Part shown: positions 33,031 to 42,436 of the stretch, piece after piece
How positions within the stretch are numbered: position 1 is the first letter of the stretch
Layout of the letters: the number at the start of each line of letters is the position of its first letter
NCBI GenBank assembly: GCA_001916715.1
Contig: MNSZ01000046.1
Coordinates: forward strand, 18,292 to 82,291
Source: Firmicutes bacterium CAG:24053_14
GTDB taxonomy: Bacteria > Bacillota > Clostridia > Oscillospirales > Oscillospiraceae
Length of the DNA: 64,000 nt
Reading direction: 5' to 3'
Program-made: the position numbers and the translations under genes
Notes under the pieces: model-generated
What the model was told of the DNA's origin: nothing
Databases searched by the model: none
The model's input: the letters and a program-made list of their open reading frames with translations, nothing else

Positions 33031-34950
33031 CTATATTCCGTACTCTATTATTTCTCCCGGCGCGGTGAGCGTATAGCCGCCGAGCTGCCGGAGCCTGTCG
33101 GCAAAGGCCTTGCTTTGCAGCACATCCAGCAGCTTGCGCACGGGCGCGCTATCCCACGCATGCTCGGGGATTATGAGGTCATATTCCTCCGTACACACCG
33201 GAACAAAGTCTAAATCATACAGCTTTGCAGCCGAATATATGCCCATGCCGGCATCGGCCGAGCCTGCCGCGATCTGTGCGGCGACCGAGGTGTGCGTAAG
33301 CTCCTCGCGCTCATAGCCGTAAATTTTTGTGCTGTCTATGCCGTCAGTCTCGCACAGGTAGTCTGCCAGTATTCTCGTTCCCGAGCCTTTTTGGCGGTTA
33401 ACGTAGCGCACGCCCTCGCGCGATATGTCCGCAAAGCCGTTTATCCCCAACGGGTTGCCCTTGGCGACCATGAGTCCCTGAAGTCTGCCGACGCAGCGGA
33501 CAAGATAAGCATCGTGCTCGGGAAAATATTTTCGCATGAAGCTGAGGTTATACTCGCCTGTGCCCGTATCGAGCAAATGGCAGCCGGCGGCATGCGCCTC
33601 GCCGCGCTTTATCGCCATTATGCCGCCCATCGAGCCGACGTGAGTCGAGCTGAGGCTTATGCCGTGGTCGGCGCGGTGCAGCATATCGGCAAGCTCGTCA
33701 ATAAGCGGATCGTGGCTCCCGATAACGACGAGGCTCTGCCTGAGCTTATCCTCATCCGTCAGCAGCCGCACCCTGACACGGTCTCCGCGCTCGAAGCCCT
33801 CGACCTCCTGCGGAATTTCCATTATGCCGTCGGCCTTCATGAACGAAGATACCACGCCGCTTCCGCGGCTGAGCGGCGACGCTGTGAGCTTATCGCCGAC
33901 ATAGCCCATGCGCACACGGACAAACTCGCGGTATTTAAGCCCCGACACGACCGGACGCGTTAAAACGGCGTCAACATAGCGCTTTTTCTCCGCCGAAGCG
34001 CCCGTAAAGATATCGACAAGCGGCTTTAAAAGCTCCTCCATTACGATTATGCCGGACACCGGGTATCCCGGCACTCCGAGCACCGGCTTTGCGCCGCAGC
34101 GGCCGAGTATCGCAGGCTTGCCGGGCTTTATCGCAATGCCGTGATACAGCACCTGCCCCAGCTCTCCTATAACGTCGGCCGAAAAGTCCTCGCGCCCGGC
34201 GGATGAGCCGGCGTTCAAAACCACCATGTCGCATTCGTCAGCCGCGCGGCTGACCGCGGCCTTTATCTTTTCATGATCATCCGGGATTATCGGGTAAACC
34301 ACGGGCTGCGCGCCCCATTGACTGAGCATCGACGAGAATATTGAGGAGTTAAACTCCAAAATGTCGCCGGGCTTGGGATCTGCGCACGGCGCAACGATCT
34401 CATCCCCCGTGGGGATTATCGCAACGCGCGGCTTTCTGAAAACCTCAAGCTCCAGCACGCCGCCTGCAATGAGCGCGCCCACCGCCGAGGGAGTTATCTT
34501 CATATACGAGGGCAGGATCATCTCCCCTGCGCATATGTCCTCGCCTATCTGGCGAATGTGCTGCCACGGGGCCGCCGGTGCGTGGATAGTAACGCTGCCG
34601 TCGGGGTTATGCACAAGCTCCTCGACCATTATGACGGCGTCGCAGCCGGCCGGTATCGGGTCGCCGGTATCGACAACGGCAAATTGCCCGGCAGCGAGCG
34701 TCACCGGCGTCGTGTCCGTTGCGCCGAAGCTGTCCTTTGCCTTTATCGCAATGCCGTCCATGGCGCTTGCCGCGTAGTGCGGCGCGCAGATCGCGGCATA
34801 AACAGCCTTTGCAGTCACCCTGCCGCAGGCGCTCTGCACAGAAACTGTCTCGCTCTCCGGGCCGAATCCATGGTCCGTGAGAAGCTCGATATAATCACTT
34901 TTTGCCTTTTCAAGAGGCCCGTTTGTAAGATAAGAAAAAGCCATCTTCAT
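33031..34950 (-). CDS. moeA: MoeA fused to a periplasmic-binding-like domain
   Basis: A 639-residue fusion. Residues 1-400 form MoeA (molybdenum/tungsten insertase): AICAPHYAASAMDGIAIKA, the DTGDPIPAGCDAVIMVE block, PTGDEI, NAGSSAGREDF and GKPAILGRCGAKPVLGVPGYP. From about residue 410 a PBP-like substrate-binding domain follows (GSHDPLIDELADML, VRYVNRQKGSGTRILADYL, SADAGMGIYSAA). Such fusions are known beside molybdate or tungstate genes and may bind the oxyanion or pterin. It overlaps the second moeA by four bases, and aor starts 34 bases downstream. Confidence 0.92.
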   Translation of the reverse strand: MKMAFSYLTNGPLEKAKSDYIELLTDHGFGPESETVSVQSACGRVTAKAVYAAICAPHYAASAMDGIAIKAKDSFGATDTTPVTLAAGQFAVVDTGDPIPAGCDAVIMVEELVHNPDGSVTIHAPAAPWQHIRQIGEDICAGEMILPSYMKITPSAVGALIAGGVLELEVFRKPRVAIIPTGDEIVAPCADPKPGDILEFNSSIFSSMLSQWGAQPVVYPIIPDDHEKIKAAVSRAADECDMVVLNAGSSAGREDFSADVIGELGQVLYHGIAIKPGKPAILGRCGAKPVLGVPGYPVSGIIVMEELLKPLVDIFTGASAEKKRYVDAVLTRPVVSGLKYREFVRVRMGYVGDKLTASPLSRGSGVVSSFMKADGIMEIPQEVEGFERGDRVRVRLLTDEDKLRQSLVVIGSHDPLIDELADMLHRADHGISLSSTHVGSMGGIMAIKRGEAHAAGCHLLDTGTGEYNLSFMRKYFPEHDAYLVRCVGRLQGLMVAKGNPLGINGFADISREGVRYVNRQKGSGTRILADYLCETDGIDSTKIYGYEREELTHTSVAAQIAAGSADAGMGIYSAAKLYDLDFVPVCTEEYDLIIPEHAWDSAPVRKLLDVLQSKAFADRLRQLGGYTLTAPGEIIEYGI

Positions 34951-36164
34951 TCTCCGAATATGACGCTGACCTCGGCTCCTGCCGGAAGTCCCTCGCAGTC
35001 CCTGTCTATGCAGAAATACCCATCCGTTCCGGCAAGGTTCGTTATAAGGCCGGACTTTGTGCGCACCGGCGCCGCATACAGTCCGTCCGCGCGCCGCTCA
35101 AGCCTAACGCCGGTGTACTGCGCGCGGCCGTGGTTTGCGCTGACGCTTTCGCTCAGCCGCGCTTTTACGCTGCGGCGGTGCAGCCGTCTGCCCTCGAGCC
35201 GGGCTATCAGCGGCAGGGCAAATATGTTCGCCGCAAAATACGCCGCGACCGGGTGCCCCGGCAGGCCGAGTATCGGCTTATTTCCCGCTCTGCCGAGTAT
35301 CGTCGGCTTTCCGGGCTTCATCGCAACGCCGTGGAGCAATACCTCGCCGACGGAAGCCGTCACGCGGACGCTTGCGTCCTTTTCGCCGACGCTGCTGCCG
35401 CCGGATATTATGACGGCATCGCATTCTTCAAGCGCACGGCGCACGGTTTTTTCAAGCACCTGCACATCGTCGGGGCATATGCCGTATCTCACGCATCGCG
35501 CGCCGAAGCGCGAGAGCATCGCGCAGAGCATCGGGGCGTTTGCGTCGCGCATCTGTCCCTTTGCAGGCGCGCAGCCTGCCTCCACAAGCTCGTCGCCCGT
35601 CGAGATAACACCGACCTTTATTCTGCCTGTGACCGGCACGGCAGTCACGCCGGCTGTGGCAAGCGCGCCGATATCCTGCGGCGATAAAACGCGCCCTTTT
35701 TCGAGCATTTTCTTGCCGGGGAAAACATCGTCTCCGCGGAAGATCATATTCATGCCGGGAGCGCCGGGCTCTGCTATGCCGACTGTTCCGTCGCCGTAAT
35801 CCTCGGCGTATTCAAGCATAACGCAGCAGTCCGCGCCCTCCGGCACGGCGCCGCCCGTCGGTATGGCGCAGCACTCGCCTGGCGAAAGCGCCGTTTCGGC
35901 TCCGCCGCCCATTTTGATCTTTCCCGTAAGGCGCAAAACGGCAGGCATCGAGTCCGAGCAGCCGAATGTGTCCTCCGCGCGCACAGCATAGCCGTCAACG
36001 GTGGAGCGGTCAAAGTCCGGAACAAACTCCGCTGCGCATATATCCTCGGCGAGCACCCTGCCGACCGCGTCGCAAAGCTCTGCGCTCTCGCACCGGGCTT
36101 CAAGCGGCGAAAAGCTTTCATCAATAAGCGCAAGCACCTCGTCCGGAGTTTTAACTCTGAGCAT
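34947..36164 (-). CDS. moeA: Molybdopterin molybdenumtransferase MoeA
   Basis: A 405-residue stand-alone MoeA that inserts metal into adenylylated molybdopterin. Conserved segments are FVPDFDRSTVDGYAVRA, CCAIPTGGAVPEGADCCVMLE, STGDELVE, SGGSSVGEKD and GKPTILGRAGNKPILGLPGHP. ATG 36164 has GGAGGC eight bases upstream; an ATG at 36188 would be almost at the transcript start. It is the first gene of the tungsten-enzyme operon. Two MoeA copies in one operon suggest different metals or steps. Confidence 0.92.
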   Translation of the reverse strand: MLRVKTPDEVLALIDESFSPLEARCESAELCDAVGRVLAEDICAAEFVPDFDRSTVDGYAVRAEDTFGCSDSMPAVLRLTGKIKMGGGAETALSPGECCAIPTGGAVPEGADCCVMLEYAEDYGDGTVGIAEPGAPGMNMIFRGDDVFPGKKMLEKGRVLSPQDIGALATAGVTAVPVTGRIKVGVISTGDELVEAGCAPAKGQMRDANAPMLCAMLSRFGARCVRYGICPDDVQVLEKTVRRALEECDAVIISGGSSVGEKDASVRVTASVGEVLLHGVAMKPGKPTILGRAGNKPILGLPGHPVAAYFAANIFALPLIARLEGRRLHRRSVKARLSESVSANHGRAQYTGVRLERRADGLYAAPVRTKSGLITNLAGTDGYFCIDRDCEGLPAGAEVSVIFGE

Positions 36165-36200
36165 CCGCAGCGCCTCCAATCGCCTCATTTTGTTTTAATT

Positions 36201-36230
36201 ATTATAGAATCTTTTACCTGCCCGTGTCAA
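36201..36230 (-). promoter_or_regulatory. Sigma-A promoter of the moeA-aor operon
   Basis: On the minus strand TTGACA (36225-36230), 18-base spacer, TATAAT (36201-36206). Leader about 30 bases to ATG 36164. Confidence 0.8.
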
Positions 36231-36260
36231 TAACGATGCGTTTACCAATGCCGCTCATAT

Positions 36261-36293
36261 AGCAAAAAAGCACCCGGGTGGGTGCTTTTTGCT
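36261..36293. terminator. Bidirectional-looking terminator after serA
   Basis: Stem AGCAAAAAAGCACCC / GGGTGCTTTTTGCT with a four-base loop. T runs on both strands. Confidence 0.8.
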
Positions 36294-36301
36294 ATCATAA
36301 A

Positions 36302-37468
36302 TCAGTGCAGGACGCGGACGCGGAGGACATCGTCCATCTCGCGGATGGTGTTCGCCGTGTCGTCCCATATCTCGTCGTTGAGGTCGATGATGGTATAGGC
36401 ATATCTGCCGTGGGGCTTATTTATCATGTGTTCGACGTTTATATTCTTCTTCGTTATCAGATCGAGCACACGATTTATCATGCCGGGGATATTGTGGTGG
36501 ATAACGCACAGGCGGCACACGCCCATACGCTCGAGCTTTGCCGACGGAAGGTTCACGGAATTTACTATATTTCCGTTTTTGAGGTACTCATACAACTGCT
36601 TTGCGGCCATCTCGGCGCATCTGTCCTCGCTCTCGGGCGTGCATGCGCCGAGGTGCGGCAGGGCAATGACGTTCTTTCCGCCGAGTATTTTCTCGTTGGG
36701 GAAATCAGTGACATATTTTGCAACCTTGCCGGACTCAAGGGCGTCGAGCATCGCATCGTCATCGACGACCTCGGCGCGCGACTCGTTTATTATCCTCACG
36801 CCGTCGCGCATTGCAGCAAACGCCTTTGCGTCGAGCATGTGGTGGGTGTCCTCATTATAGGGGATATTGATGCTTATATAATCGCAGTTTCTGAATATCT
36901 CGCCGATATCGTCGGCGCGCTTTGCGTCACGCGAAAGTCTCCATGCAGCCTCGACCGACATAAACGGGTCATAGCCGATAACATCCATATCCAGTGCAAG
37001 GCAGGCATTTGCGACCAGCGCGCCAGTTGCTCCCAGGCCGAGAACGCCAACCGTTTTGCCCATAAGCTCGGGGCCTGCGAAATTGGACTTGCCCTTTTCG
37101 ACAAGCGTGGGTATCTTATCGCCCTGATCGGCGATGCTCTTTACCCACTCGATGCTGCCGACAACATCGCGCGAGGCAAGCACCATCGAGCACACGGTCT
37201 GCTCCTTTACCGCCTCGGCATTCGCGCCGGGGCTGTTGAAAACGACGATGCCCTTTTCTGCAAGCTCATCTATGGGAATGTTATTATAGCCCGCTCCGGC
37301 GCGCGCAACGCCGAGAAGTTCGGGATTGACCTCGTAATCATGCATATCCGCACTGCGGACGATTATTCCGTCGGGCGCGGCGATATCCTCGCCGACATTG
37401 CAACCCTTGGCTTTGAGCTTATCAAGGCCGACGGGCGAAATTTTGTTTATTGTTTTAATATTATACAT
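36302..37468 (-). CDS. serA: D-3-phosphoglycerate dehydrogenase
   Basis: A 388-residue first enzyme of serine synthesis, oxidising 3-phosphoglycerate with NAD. The NAD-binding fold shows VGVLGLGATGALVANACL; the active-site arginine lies in the ARAGAGYNN / VRIINESRAE region and the histidine in ALPHLGACTPES. A C-terminal ACT domain (VCRLCVIHHNIPGMI) is present, the usual serine-sensing part, so feedback control is likely. It overlaps serC by eight bases in a two-gene serine operon. Confidence 0.93.
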   Translation of the reverse strand: MYNIKTINKISPVGLDKLKAKGCNVGEDIAAPDGIIVRSADMHDYEVNPELLGVARAGAGYNNIPIDELAEKGIVVFNSPGANAEAVKEQTVCSMVLASRDVVGSIEWVKSIADQGDKIPTLVEKGKSNFAGPELMGKTVGVLGLGATGALVANACLALDMDVIGYDPFMSVEAAWRLSRDAKRADDIGEIFRNCDYISINIPYNEDTHHMLDAKAFAAMRDGVRIINESRAEVVDDDAMLDALESGKVAKYVTDFPNEKILGGKNVIALPHLGACTPESEDRCAEMAAKQLYEYLKNGNIVNSVNLPSAKLERMGVCRLCVIHHNIPGMINRVLDLITKKNINVEHMINKPHGRYAYTIIDLNDEIWDDTANTIREMDDVLRVRVLH

Positions 37469-38546
37469 GGTGTTCTACCTCGAATTTTTTCATATAATCG
37501 GCCAGAGCCTGCGCGCCCTCCATGGGCATGGCATTATAAAGCGACGCACGGATACCGCCGGTGAGCCTGTGGCCCTTGAGATTGAGAAGTCCCTCCGCGG
37601 CCGCGCCCTTGACAAACTGCGCGTCCAGCTCGTCCGAGCCTGTGCGGAAGGTCACGTTCATATCGCTGCGCGAATCCCTTTCGGCATGCGGAATATATAG
37701 CTTGCTGTTATCGAGTACATCGTAAACGAGCTTGGCGCGCTCGCGCTTTATCTCTTGCATTGCCGCAACGCCGCCTATGCCTGCAAGCCAGTCGAGCATG
37801 AGACCGAGCATGTAAATGCACCAGCAGGGCGGAGTGTTGAGCATGGAGTCTTTTTTAATAAGCGTATCATAGCTCATGACCGAGGGGCAGATATCCATCT
37901 GCCGGCCGGCAAGAGCCTTGTCAACTATGACGACCGTCAGCCCGGCAGGCGCCATGTTTTTCTGAGCGCCGGCATAGATAAGGCCGAATTTCGACACGTC
38001 AACGGGCTTTGACAGGATATCCGAGGACATGTCGCAGACTATCGTTTTGCCCTTGGTATCGGGCACGGACTGCCACTCGGTTCCGTATATGGTGTTGTTC
38101 GCGCAGTAATAAAAATAGCTCGAAGCCGCGCTGAGCGAAAGCTCCGGTGGGATATAGCTGTGTCCGCGGTCGGAGCTGTCGCAGGCTATGTGAACGCTGC
38201 CGTACTTTTCCGCTTCCTTTGCGGCAAGTCCGGAGAAGTTGCCGGTCACGGCGTAGTCCGCGCACTTTCCGCTTCCCATGAGATTGAGGGGTATCGCCGC
38301 GAATTGCAGCGTTGCGCCGCCCTGCAAAAACAGGATCTCGTGGCTGTCCGGCACGTTCAGGGCATCTCTGAGCTTCCGTTTGGTTTCCGCAAAAATTTCG
38401 CCGAACAGGGAACTTCGGTGGCTCATCTCCATAACGGACATACCGCTGCCCATATAATCACTTATCTCGCTTCCGGCCTTGTTGAGCACCGATTCCGGCA
38501 TCATTGACGGACCTGCCGAAAAATTATAGACCTTTTCTCTTGACAC
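37461..38546 (-). CDS. serC: Phosphoserine aminotransferase
   Basis: A 361-residue PLP enzyme that converts 3-phosphohydroxypyruvate to phosphoserine. Start is GTG 38546, seven bases after a perfect AGGAGGTG, giving the standard N-terminus REKVYNFSAGPSMMPESVL. The PLP lysine lies in FGLIYAGAQKNMAPAGLTVVI. The in-frame ATG at 38570 falls on the predicted transcript start and is rejected. Promoter TTGACA-17-TATACT precedes it; serA follows with overlap. Confidence 0.94.
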   Translation of the reverse strand: MSREKVYNFSAGPSMMPESVLNKAGSEISDYMGSGMSVMEMSHRSSLFGEIFAETKRKLRDALNVPDSHEILFLQGGATLQFAAIPLNLMGSGKCADYAVTGNFSGLAAKEAEKYGSVHIACDSSDRGHSYIPPELSLSAASSYFYYCANNTIYGTEWQSVPDTKGKTIVCDMSSDILSKPVDVSKFGLIYAGAQKNMAPAGLTVVIVDKALAGRQMDICPSVMSYDTLIKKDSMLNTPPCWCIYMLGLMLDWLAGIGGVAAMQEIKRERAKLVYDVLDNSKLYIPHAERDSRSDMNVTFRTGSDELDAQFVKGAAAEGLLNLKGHRLTGGIRASLYNAMPMEGAQALADYMKKFEVEHHV

Positions 38547-38577
38547 TGTGAGCACCTCCTGTTCGGTCATTGTTAAA

Positions 38578-38606
38578 AGTATAGCTATTTTTGCTATCCG
38601 TGTCAA
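38578..38606 (-). promoter_or_regulatory. Sigma-A promoter of serC-serA
   Basis: On the minus strand TTGACA (38601-38606), 17-base spacer, TATACT (38578-38583). It overlaps the mtaB stop codon region. No T-box was seen. Confidence 0.8.
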
Positions 38607-39889
38607 ATGACATTTCCGACTAAAATTCCTTCGGAAACCGCATCTATCCTGACATTATATACTGTACCGCGAAGATCTTCGCCCTCGGCGCGCACCTCGA
38701 GGTAGTTATCGCTGTGTCCCTGCCAGCATTCGCCCTCCTGCGTTTCAAACAGGACGGGCAGAGTTTTGCCTATCATGCTCTCAAGAAACCTGCGGCGCGT
38801 TTCGGCGACGACGGCGCGCGCCTGCCTTGAGCGCTTTGCCTTTGTCGCGCGGTCGATCTGGCCGTCCATCTTATCCGCCGGAGTGCCGGGGCGGCGCGAG
38901 TACGGGAAAATGTGTGCGTCGGAAAACTGCGCTTTTTTGAGAAAAGCAAGCGTTTCGAGCTGATGCTCCTCGCTCTCGCCGGGAAAACCGACTATAACGT
39001 CGCAGGTCATGCCGCAGTCGGGAAAATAGCGGCGCAGAAGCTGCATCGCCTCGTAAAACCGCGCGGTGTCGTACTTGCGGTTCATGGCCTTGAGCGTTGC
39101 ATCGCAGCCGGATTGCAGCGAGAGATGAAAATGCCTGCACACGCTGCCGCAGTCGGCAATTTTTTTGCAGAAATCCTCGGTTATGACGCTCGGCTCGATA
39201 GACCCCAGGCGTAGGCGCATATGCGGCGCGGCGTCCGCTATCGCGCACACAACGTCGGCAAGGTCGGGCTTTCCGGGCAGATCAACGCCGTAGGACGCGA
39301 TCTCGATGCCGGTTATGACCAGCTCACGGTAGCCCTTTTTGTCAAGCTCGGCCGCCTGACGCACTGCCGCCTCCATGGGCAGGCTGCGCACTCTGCCGCG
39401 CGTGTACGGAATTATGCAGTAGGAGCAGAAATTCACGCACCCGTCCTGAATCTTCAAAAGCGCCCTCGTATGGCCGGACACTGCGCCTGCCGGCAGCTCT
39501 TCAAAAACGCGGCGCTCAAACGGCTTATCGAGCGCTTTTTCGCCCTCGCCGGTGGCGACGGCTTTTTCAACCGCGTCAATGAGCTTCAGCCTGTCTGCCG
39601 TTCCGTAAACTATGTCCGCGCCGAGCTTCTGCACGGCATCGGGGCTGAGCTGCGAATAGCAGCCGAGCACGGCGGCGACAGCTCCGGGGTTTTCCTCGCG
39701 CAGGCGGTGGATCGCCTGACGCGACTTGCGTCCGGCCTCGGCCGTGACGGCGCAGGTATTGACGATGACGGCGTCGGCGATCTCACCCTCGACGCAGGGC
39801 TTATGGCCGCGTGAGACGAGCAGCGCTTCTATCGCCTGTGTCTCATACTGGTTGACCTTGCAGCCGAGAGTGTATATAATATATTTCAT
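38603..39889 (-). CDS. mtaB: tRNA t6A37 methylthiotransferase MtaB
   Basis: A 428-residue radical-SAM enzyme that adds a methylthio group to t6A at tRNA position 37. The N-terminal UPF0004 domain has its three cluster cysteines in TLGCKVNQYE, VNTCAVT and LGCYSQ. The radical SAM motif is CVNFCSYC, followed by IPYTRGRVRS. The C-terminal TRAM domain starts near GKTLPVLFE. ATG 39889 with GGAGATGA upstream is the family start; the reading frame further upstream is an overlap on nifS. Its first codons contain the promoter of the divergent gene. Confidence 0.95.
   Translation of the reverse strand: MKYIIYTLGCKVNQYETQAIEALLVSRGHKPCVEGEIADAVIVNTCAVTAEAGRKSRQAIHRLREENPGAVAAVLGCYSQLSPDAVQKLGADIVYGTADRLKLIDAVEKAVATGEGEKALDKPFERRVFEELPAGAVSGHTRALLKIQDGCVNFCSYCIIPYTRGRVRSLPMEAAVRQAAELDKKGYRELVITGIEIASYGVDLPGKPDLADVVCAIADAAPHMRLRLGSIEPSVITEDFCKKIADCGSVCRHFHLSLQSGCDATLKAMNRKYDTARFYEAMQLLRRYFPDCGMTCDVIVGFPGESEEHQLETLAFLKKAQFSDAHIFPYSRRPGTPADKMDGQIDRATKAKRSRQARAVVAETRRRFLESMIGKTLPVLFETQEGECWQGHSDNYLEVRAEGEDLRGTVYNVRIDAVSEGILVGNVI
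39852..39880 (+). promoter_or_regulatory. nifS promoter embedded in the start of mtaB
   Basis: TTGACC (39852-39857), 17-base spacer, TATAAT (39875-39880). It lies entirely within codons 4-13 of mtaB on the other strand; predicted start near 39887. Confidence 0.7.
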
Positions 39890-39916
39890 GAAATCATCTC
39901 CTGAGGAGTCAATAAT

Positions 39917-41047
39917 ATGGAAGTTTATCTTGATAATGCGGCAACGACGCGCGTTTGCCCCGAAGCCGCAGATATTGCGTACAAGGTCATGACCGAGTGC
40001 TACGGAAACCCCAGCTCGACGCACACGAAAGGGCGCGAGGCCAAGACTTATCTCGACACTGCACGCTCGCAGATAGCCGCAGCCCTCGGCTGCTCGGCAT
40101 CGGAGGTCTATTTCACCTCCTGCGGCTCGGAAAGCGACGTTTGGGCAATAACAAAGGGCGCTGAGAGCATGTCCCGCCGCGGAAAGCACATAATTTCGTC
40201 CGCCGTTGAGCACGACGCCGTGCGCAAAACGCTTGAAGATCTGGGGGCTCGCGGCTTTGAAGTGACATACCTTGCCCCGGAAAAGGACGGGGCGATATCG
40301 GTCGAGTCGGTCAAAAACGCACTGCGCGAGGACACGATCCTCGTCACGCTCATGATGGTAAACAACGAGACCGGCGGCATTACCGACATTGCAGGCATTG
40401 CAAAAATGCTCAAGGCCGAAGGCTCAAAGGCGCTTTTGCACACCGACGCCGTTCAGGGCTTCATGAAGGTGCCGTTTTCCGCAAAAAAGCTCGGCGCGGA
40501 CATGATAAGCATCAGCGGCCACAAAATTCACGCGCCGAAGGGCATAGGCGCATTGTATATCAAAACAGGGGTCAAAATCAAGCCCCTCATTCGCGGCGGC
40601 GCCCAGGAGAGCGGAATGCGCGCCGGAACCGAGGCCATGCCGCAGATAGCCGCCTTCGGCAAGGCGGCCGAGATCGCCTTTGCCGGCATGCAGGATAATT
40701 GTGAAAAGATGGCGCGGCTGCGCGCCCTCGCGGCCGACAGGCTCTGCGCCGATATTCCCGAGGCGCTTATCATCGGCGGCGGCGCTCCGCACATTCTCAG
40801 CGTATCGCTCCCCGGCTGGCGCAGCGAGGTGCTCATGAACTTTCTCGAAGCCGAAAGCATCTATGTTTCAAGAAGCTCGGCCTGCAAAAAGGGCGGGCGC
40901 AGTCATGTGCTCGAGGCAATGCACCTCCCGGCGCAGGTGATCGACGGCGCGATCAGGATAAGCTTTTCGCGATACAGCACCGAGGACGACGTTCTTGCCC
41001 TGTGCTCGGCGCTAAAGCGCGCGCACGATACTCTTGCGCACAGATAA
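39917..41047 (+). CDS. nifS: Cysteine desulfurase (NifS/IscS-like)
   Basis: A 376-residue PLP enzyme that removes sulfur from cysteine for iron-sulfur clusters or thio-modified tRNA. The PLP lysine is in SGHKIHAPKG near residue 203, substrate-binding histidine in AVEHDAVR, HTDAVQGF, and the active cysteine loop is RSSACKKGG near 325. Short loop length points to class I/II intermediate NifS-like enzymes. Only 27 bases separate it from divergent mtaB, whose product needs sulfur, so a functional pair is plausible. GAGGAG precedes the ATG. Confidence 0.93.
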   Translation: MEVYLDNAATTRVCPEAADIAYKVMTECYGNPSSTHTKGREAKTYLDTARSQIAAALGCSASEVYFTSCGSESDVWAITKGAESMSRRGKHIISSAVEHDAVRKTLEDLGARGFEVTYLAPEKDGAISVESVKNALREDTILVTLMMVNNETGGITDIAGIAKMLKAEGSKALLHTDAVQGFMKVPFSAKKLGADMISISGHKIHAPKGIGALYIKTGVKIKPLIRGGAQESGMRAGTEAMPQIAAFGKAAEIAFAGMQDNCEKMARLRALAADRLCADIPEALIIGGGAPHILSVSLPGWRSEVLMNFLEAESIYVSRSSACKKGGRSHVLEAMHLPAQVIDGAIRISFSRYSTEDDVLALCSALKRAHDTLAHR

Positions 41048-41059
41048 ATTCAAAATTTC

Positions 41060-41094
41060 AAGGCTGCACGGTTTAGGTGCAGCCTTGTTTTTTT
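41060..41094. terminator. Intrinsic terminator after nifS
   Basis: Stem AAGGCTGCAC/GTGCAGCCTT, seven-base loop, then seven T; overlaps the stop codon of the convergent exporter gene. Confidence 0.85.
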
Positions 41095-42436
41095 ACTTCT
41101 TATTTTCCTGCTTTGCTTCGGTTTTTTCGGCAGGCTTTACTCTGCGCTTCGGAACAAGCTCCAGAGTTTCGGGGTCGATATAGTCAAGGTTCATATACGA
41201 CTCGGCGTCAATCGGAAGATCGTGCTTTTTGAGCTTGCGGTTGACAACCATTTCAAGCGCCGTGTAGATAATGACAAAGGCCGGAACGCCAAGCAGCATG
41301 CCCCAGAAGCCGAAAATGCCGCCGAATATAACGATCGAAAACAGCACCCAGAAGCCGTTTATGCCGATGGAGGTTCCGAGTATCTTCGGGCCGATGACGT
41401 TGCCGTCAAGCTGCTGGAGGATGAACACGAAGATAACAAACCACAGGCACATTTTCGGATCGACCAGCAGTATCAGCAGCGCCGAGGGGATCGCACCGAT
41501 AAACGGGCCGAAGAACGGGATGATGTTCGTAACGCCGACGATGACCGAAATAAGCAGTGCATACGGCATTTTCAGTATCACACAGCCTATGTAGCACAGC
41601 ACGCCGATTATCGCGCTGTCGAGCAGCTTGCCGCTTATAAAGCCCATGAACGTTTTGTCTGCAAAGCGCAGAGCCGACATGATGCGCTTTGCGCGCGCCG
41701 GGGAAAAGATGCTGTAAAGTATCTTTCTGTAGTGGGCTATGAAAGGCTCCTTATTATAAAGTATATACACCGAAACTATTATGCCGATAACGACATTGTA
41801 AAGTCCCTTGAGGACATAGAAAACGCCGCTTGTTATGTTCGTTACGACGCTCTCCATGCTTGGCAGCAGCGTGTTCGTCGTCCATTTTGTCAGCGCATCG
41901 GTCAGGTTTCCGAAAATCTTCGTCGCGTACTGCTCGATCTCGGGATAGTCCTTGAGGAGATTGTCTATCGCCGAATACGCCGAGTCAAAATACGACGGGC
42001 TGTTTGTTATGATGGCCGATATGCTGTCGTAAACCTGCGGAACGATGAGGTAAAACAGCGCGGTGATAAGCAGCAGCATGACGATCTCGGCGAGGATGAG
42101 CGCAAGCACGCGCGGAAGCTTTGTTCCTGTTTTAAGGCGCGGCTTTGTTTTGTTTATGCGCAAAACAAGAGGCTTAAAAAGCTTGCGCTCGTAAAGCGTC
42201 ATCGACGGGATGAGAAGATAGGATATGACAAGACCCCATATAAACGGGCTTAGTATGCTCAGCAGCTTACCCAATGCATCTATGAGCTTTCCCATATAGT
42301 CAATGCCGAAATAAAACAGCACTCCGGCAGCGATCACCGCAAAAGCCGTAACGCCCCAGCCGATGTATTGGGAATATTTATTTTTTCTGTCCAATTCCCC
42401 ACCCCCCTGTTCGGTAGCTTTGTGTTTCTTTTTCAA
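41093..42436 (-). CDS. AI-2E family transporter (COG0628)
   Basis: A 447-residue integral membrane protein with about eight hydrophobic segments. The N-terminus is cytoplasmic and basic, and the diagnostic block ISVIVGVTNIIPFFGPFIGAIPSALLILL is present (seen here as two adjoining pieces) followed by QQLDGNVIGPKILGTSIGI. The C-terminal tail is charged. Family members export autoinducer-2 or exchange Na+/H+; the substrate here is unknown. Confidence 0.9.
   Translation of the reverse strand: MKKKHKATEQGGGELDRKNKYSQYIGWGVTAFAVIAAGVLFYFGIDYMGKLIDALGKLLSILSPFIWGLVISYLLIPSMTLYERKLFKPLVLRINKTKPRLKTGTKLPRVLALILAEIVMLLLITALFYLIVPQVYDSISAIITNSPSYFDSAYSAIDNLLKDYPEIEQYATKIFGNLTDALTKWTTNTLLPSMESVVTNITSGVFYVLKGLYNVVIGIIVSVYILYNKEPFIAHYRKILYSIFSPARAKRIMSALRFADKTFMGFISGKLLDSAIIGVLCYIGCVILKMPYALLISVIVGVTNIIPFFGPFIGAIPSALLILLVDPKMCLWFVIFVFILQQLDGNVIGPKILGTSIGINGFWVLFSIVIFGGIFGFWGMLLGVPAFVIIYTALEMVVNRKLKKHDLPIDAESYMNLDYIDPETLELVPKRRVKPAEKTEAKQENKK

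Noticed and set aside
38547..38610. T-box or serine-responsive leader before serC
   Set aside because: The leader is about 25 bases; no T-box sequence is present.
38603..40213. 536-codon version of MtaB
   Set aside because: The extension covers the divergent nifS gene; the family N-terminus starts at 39889 with a good ribosome site.
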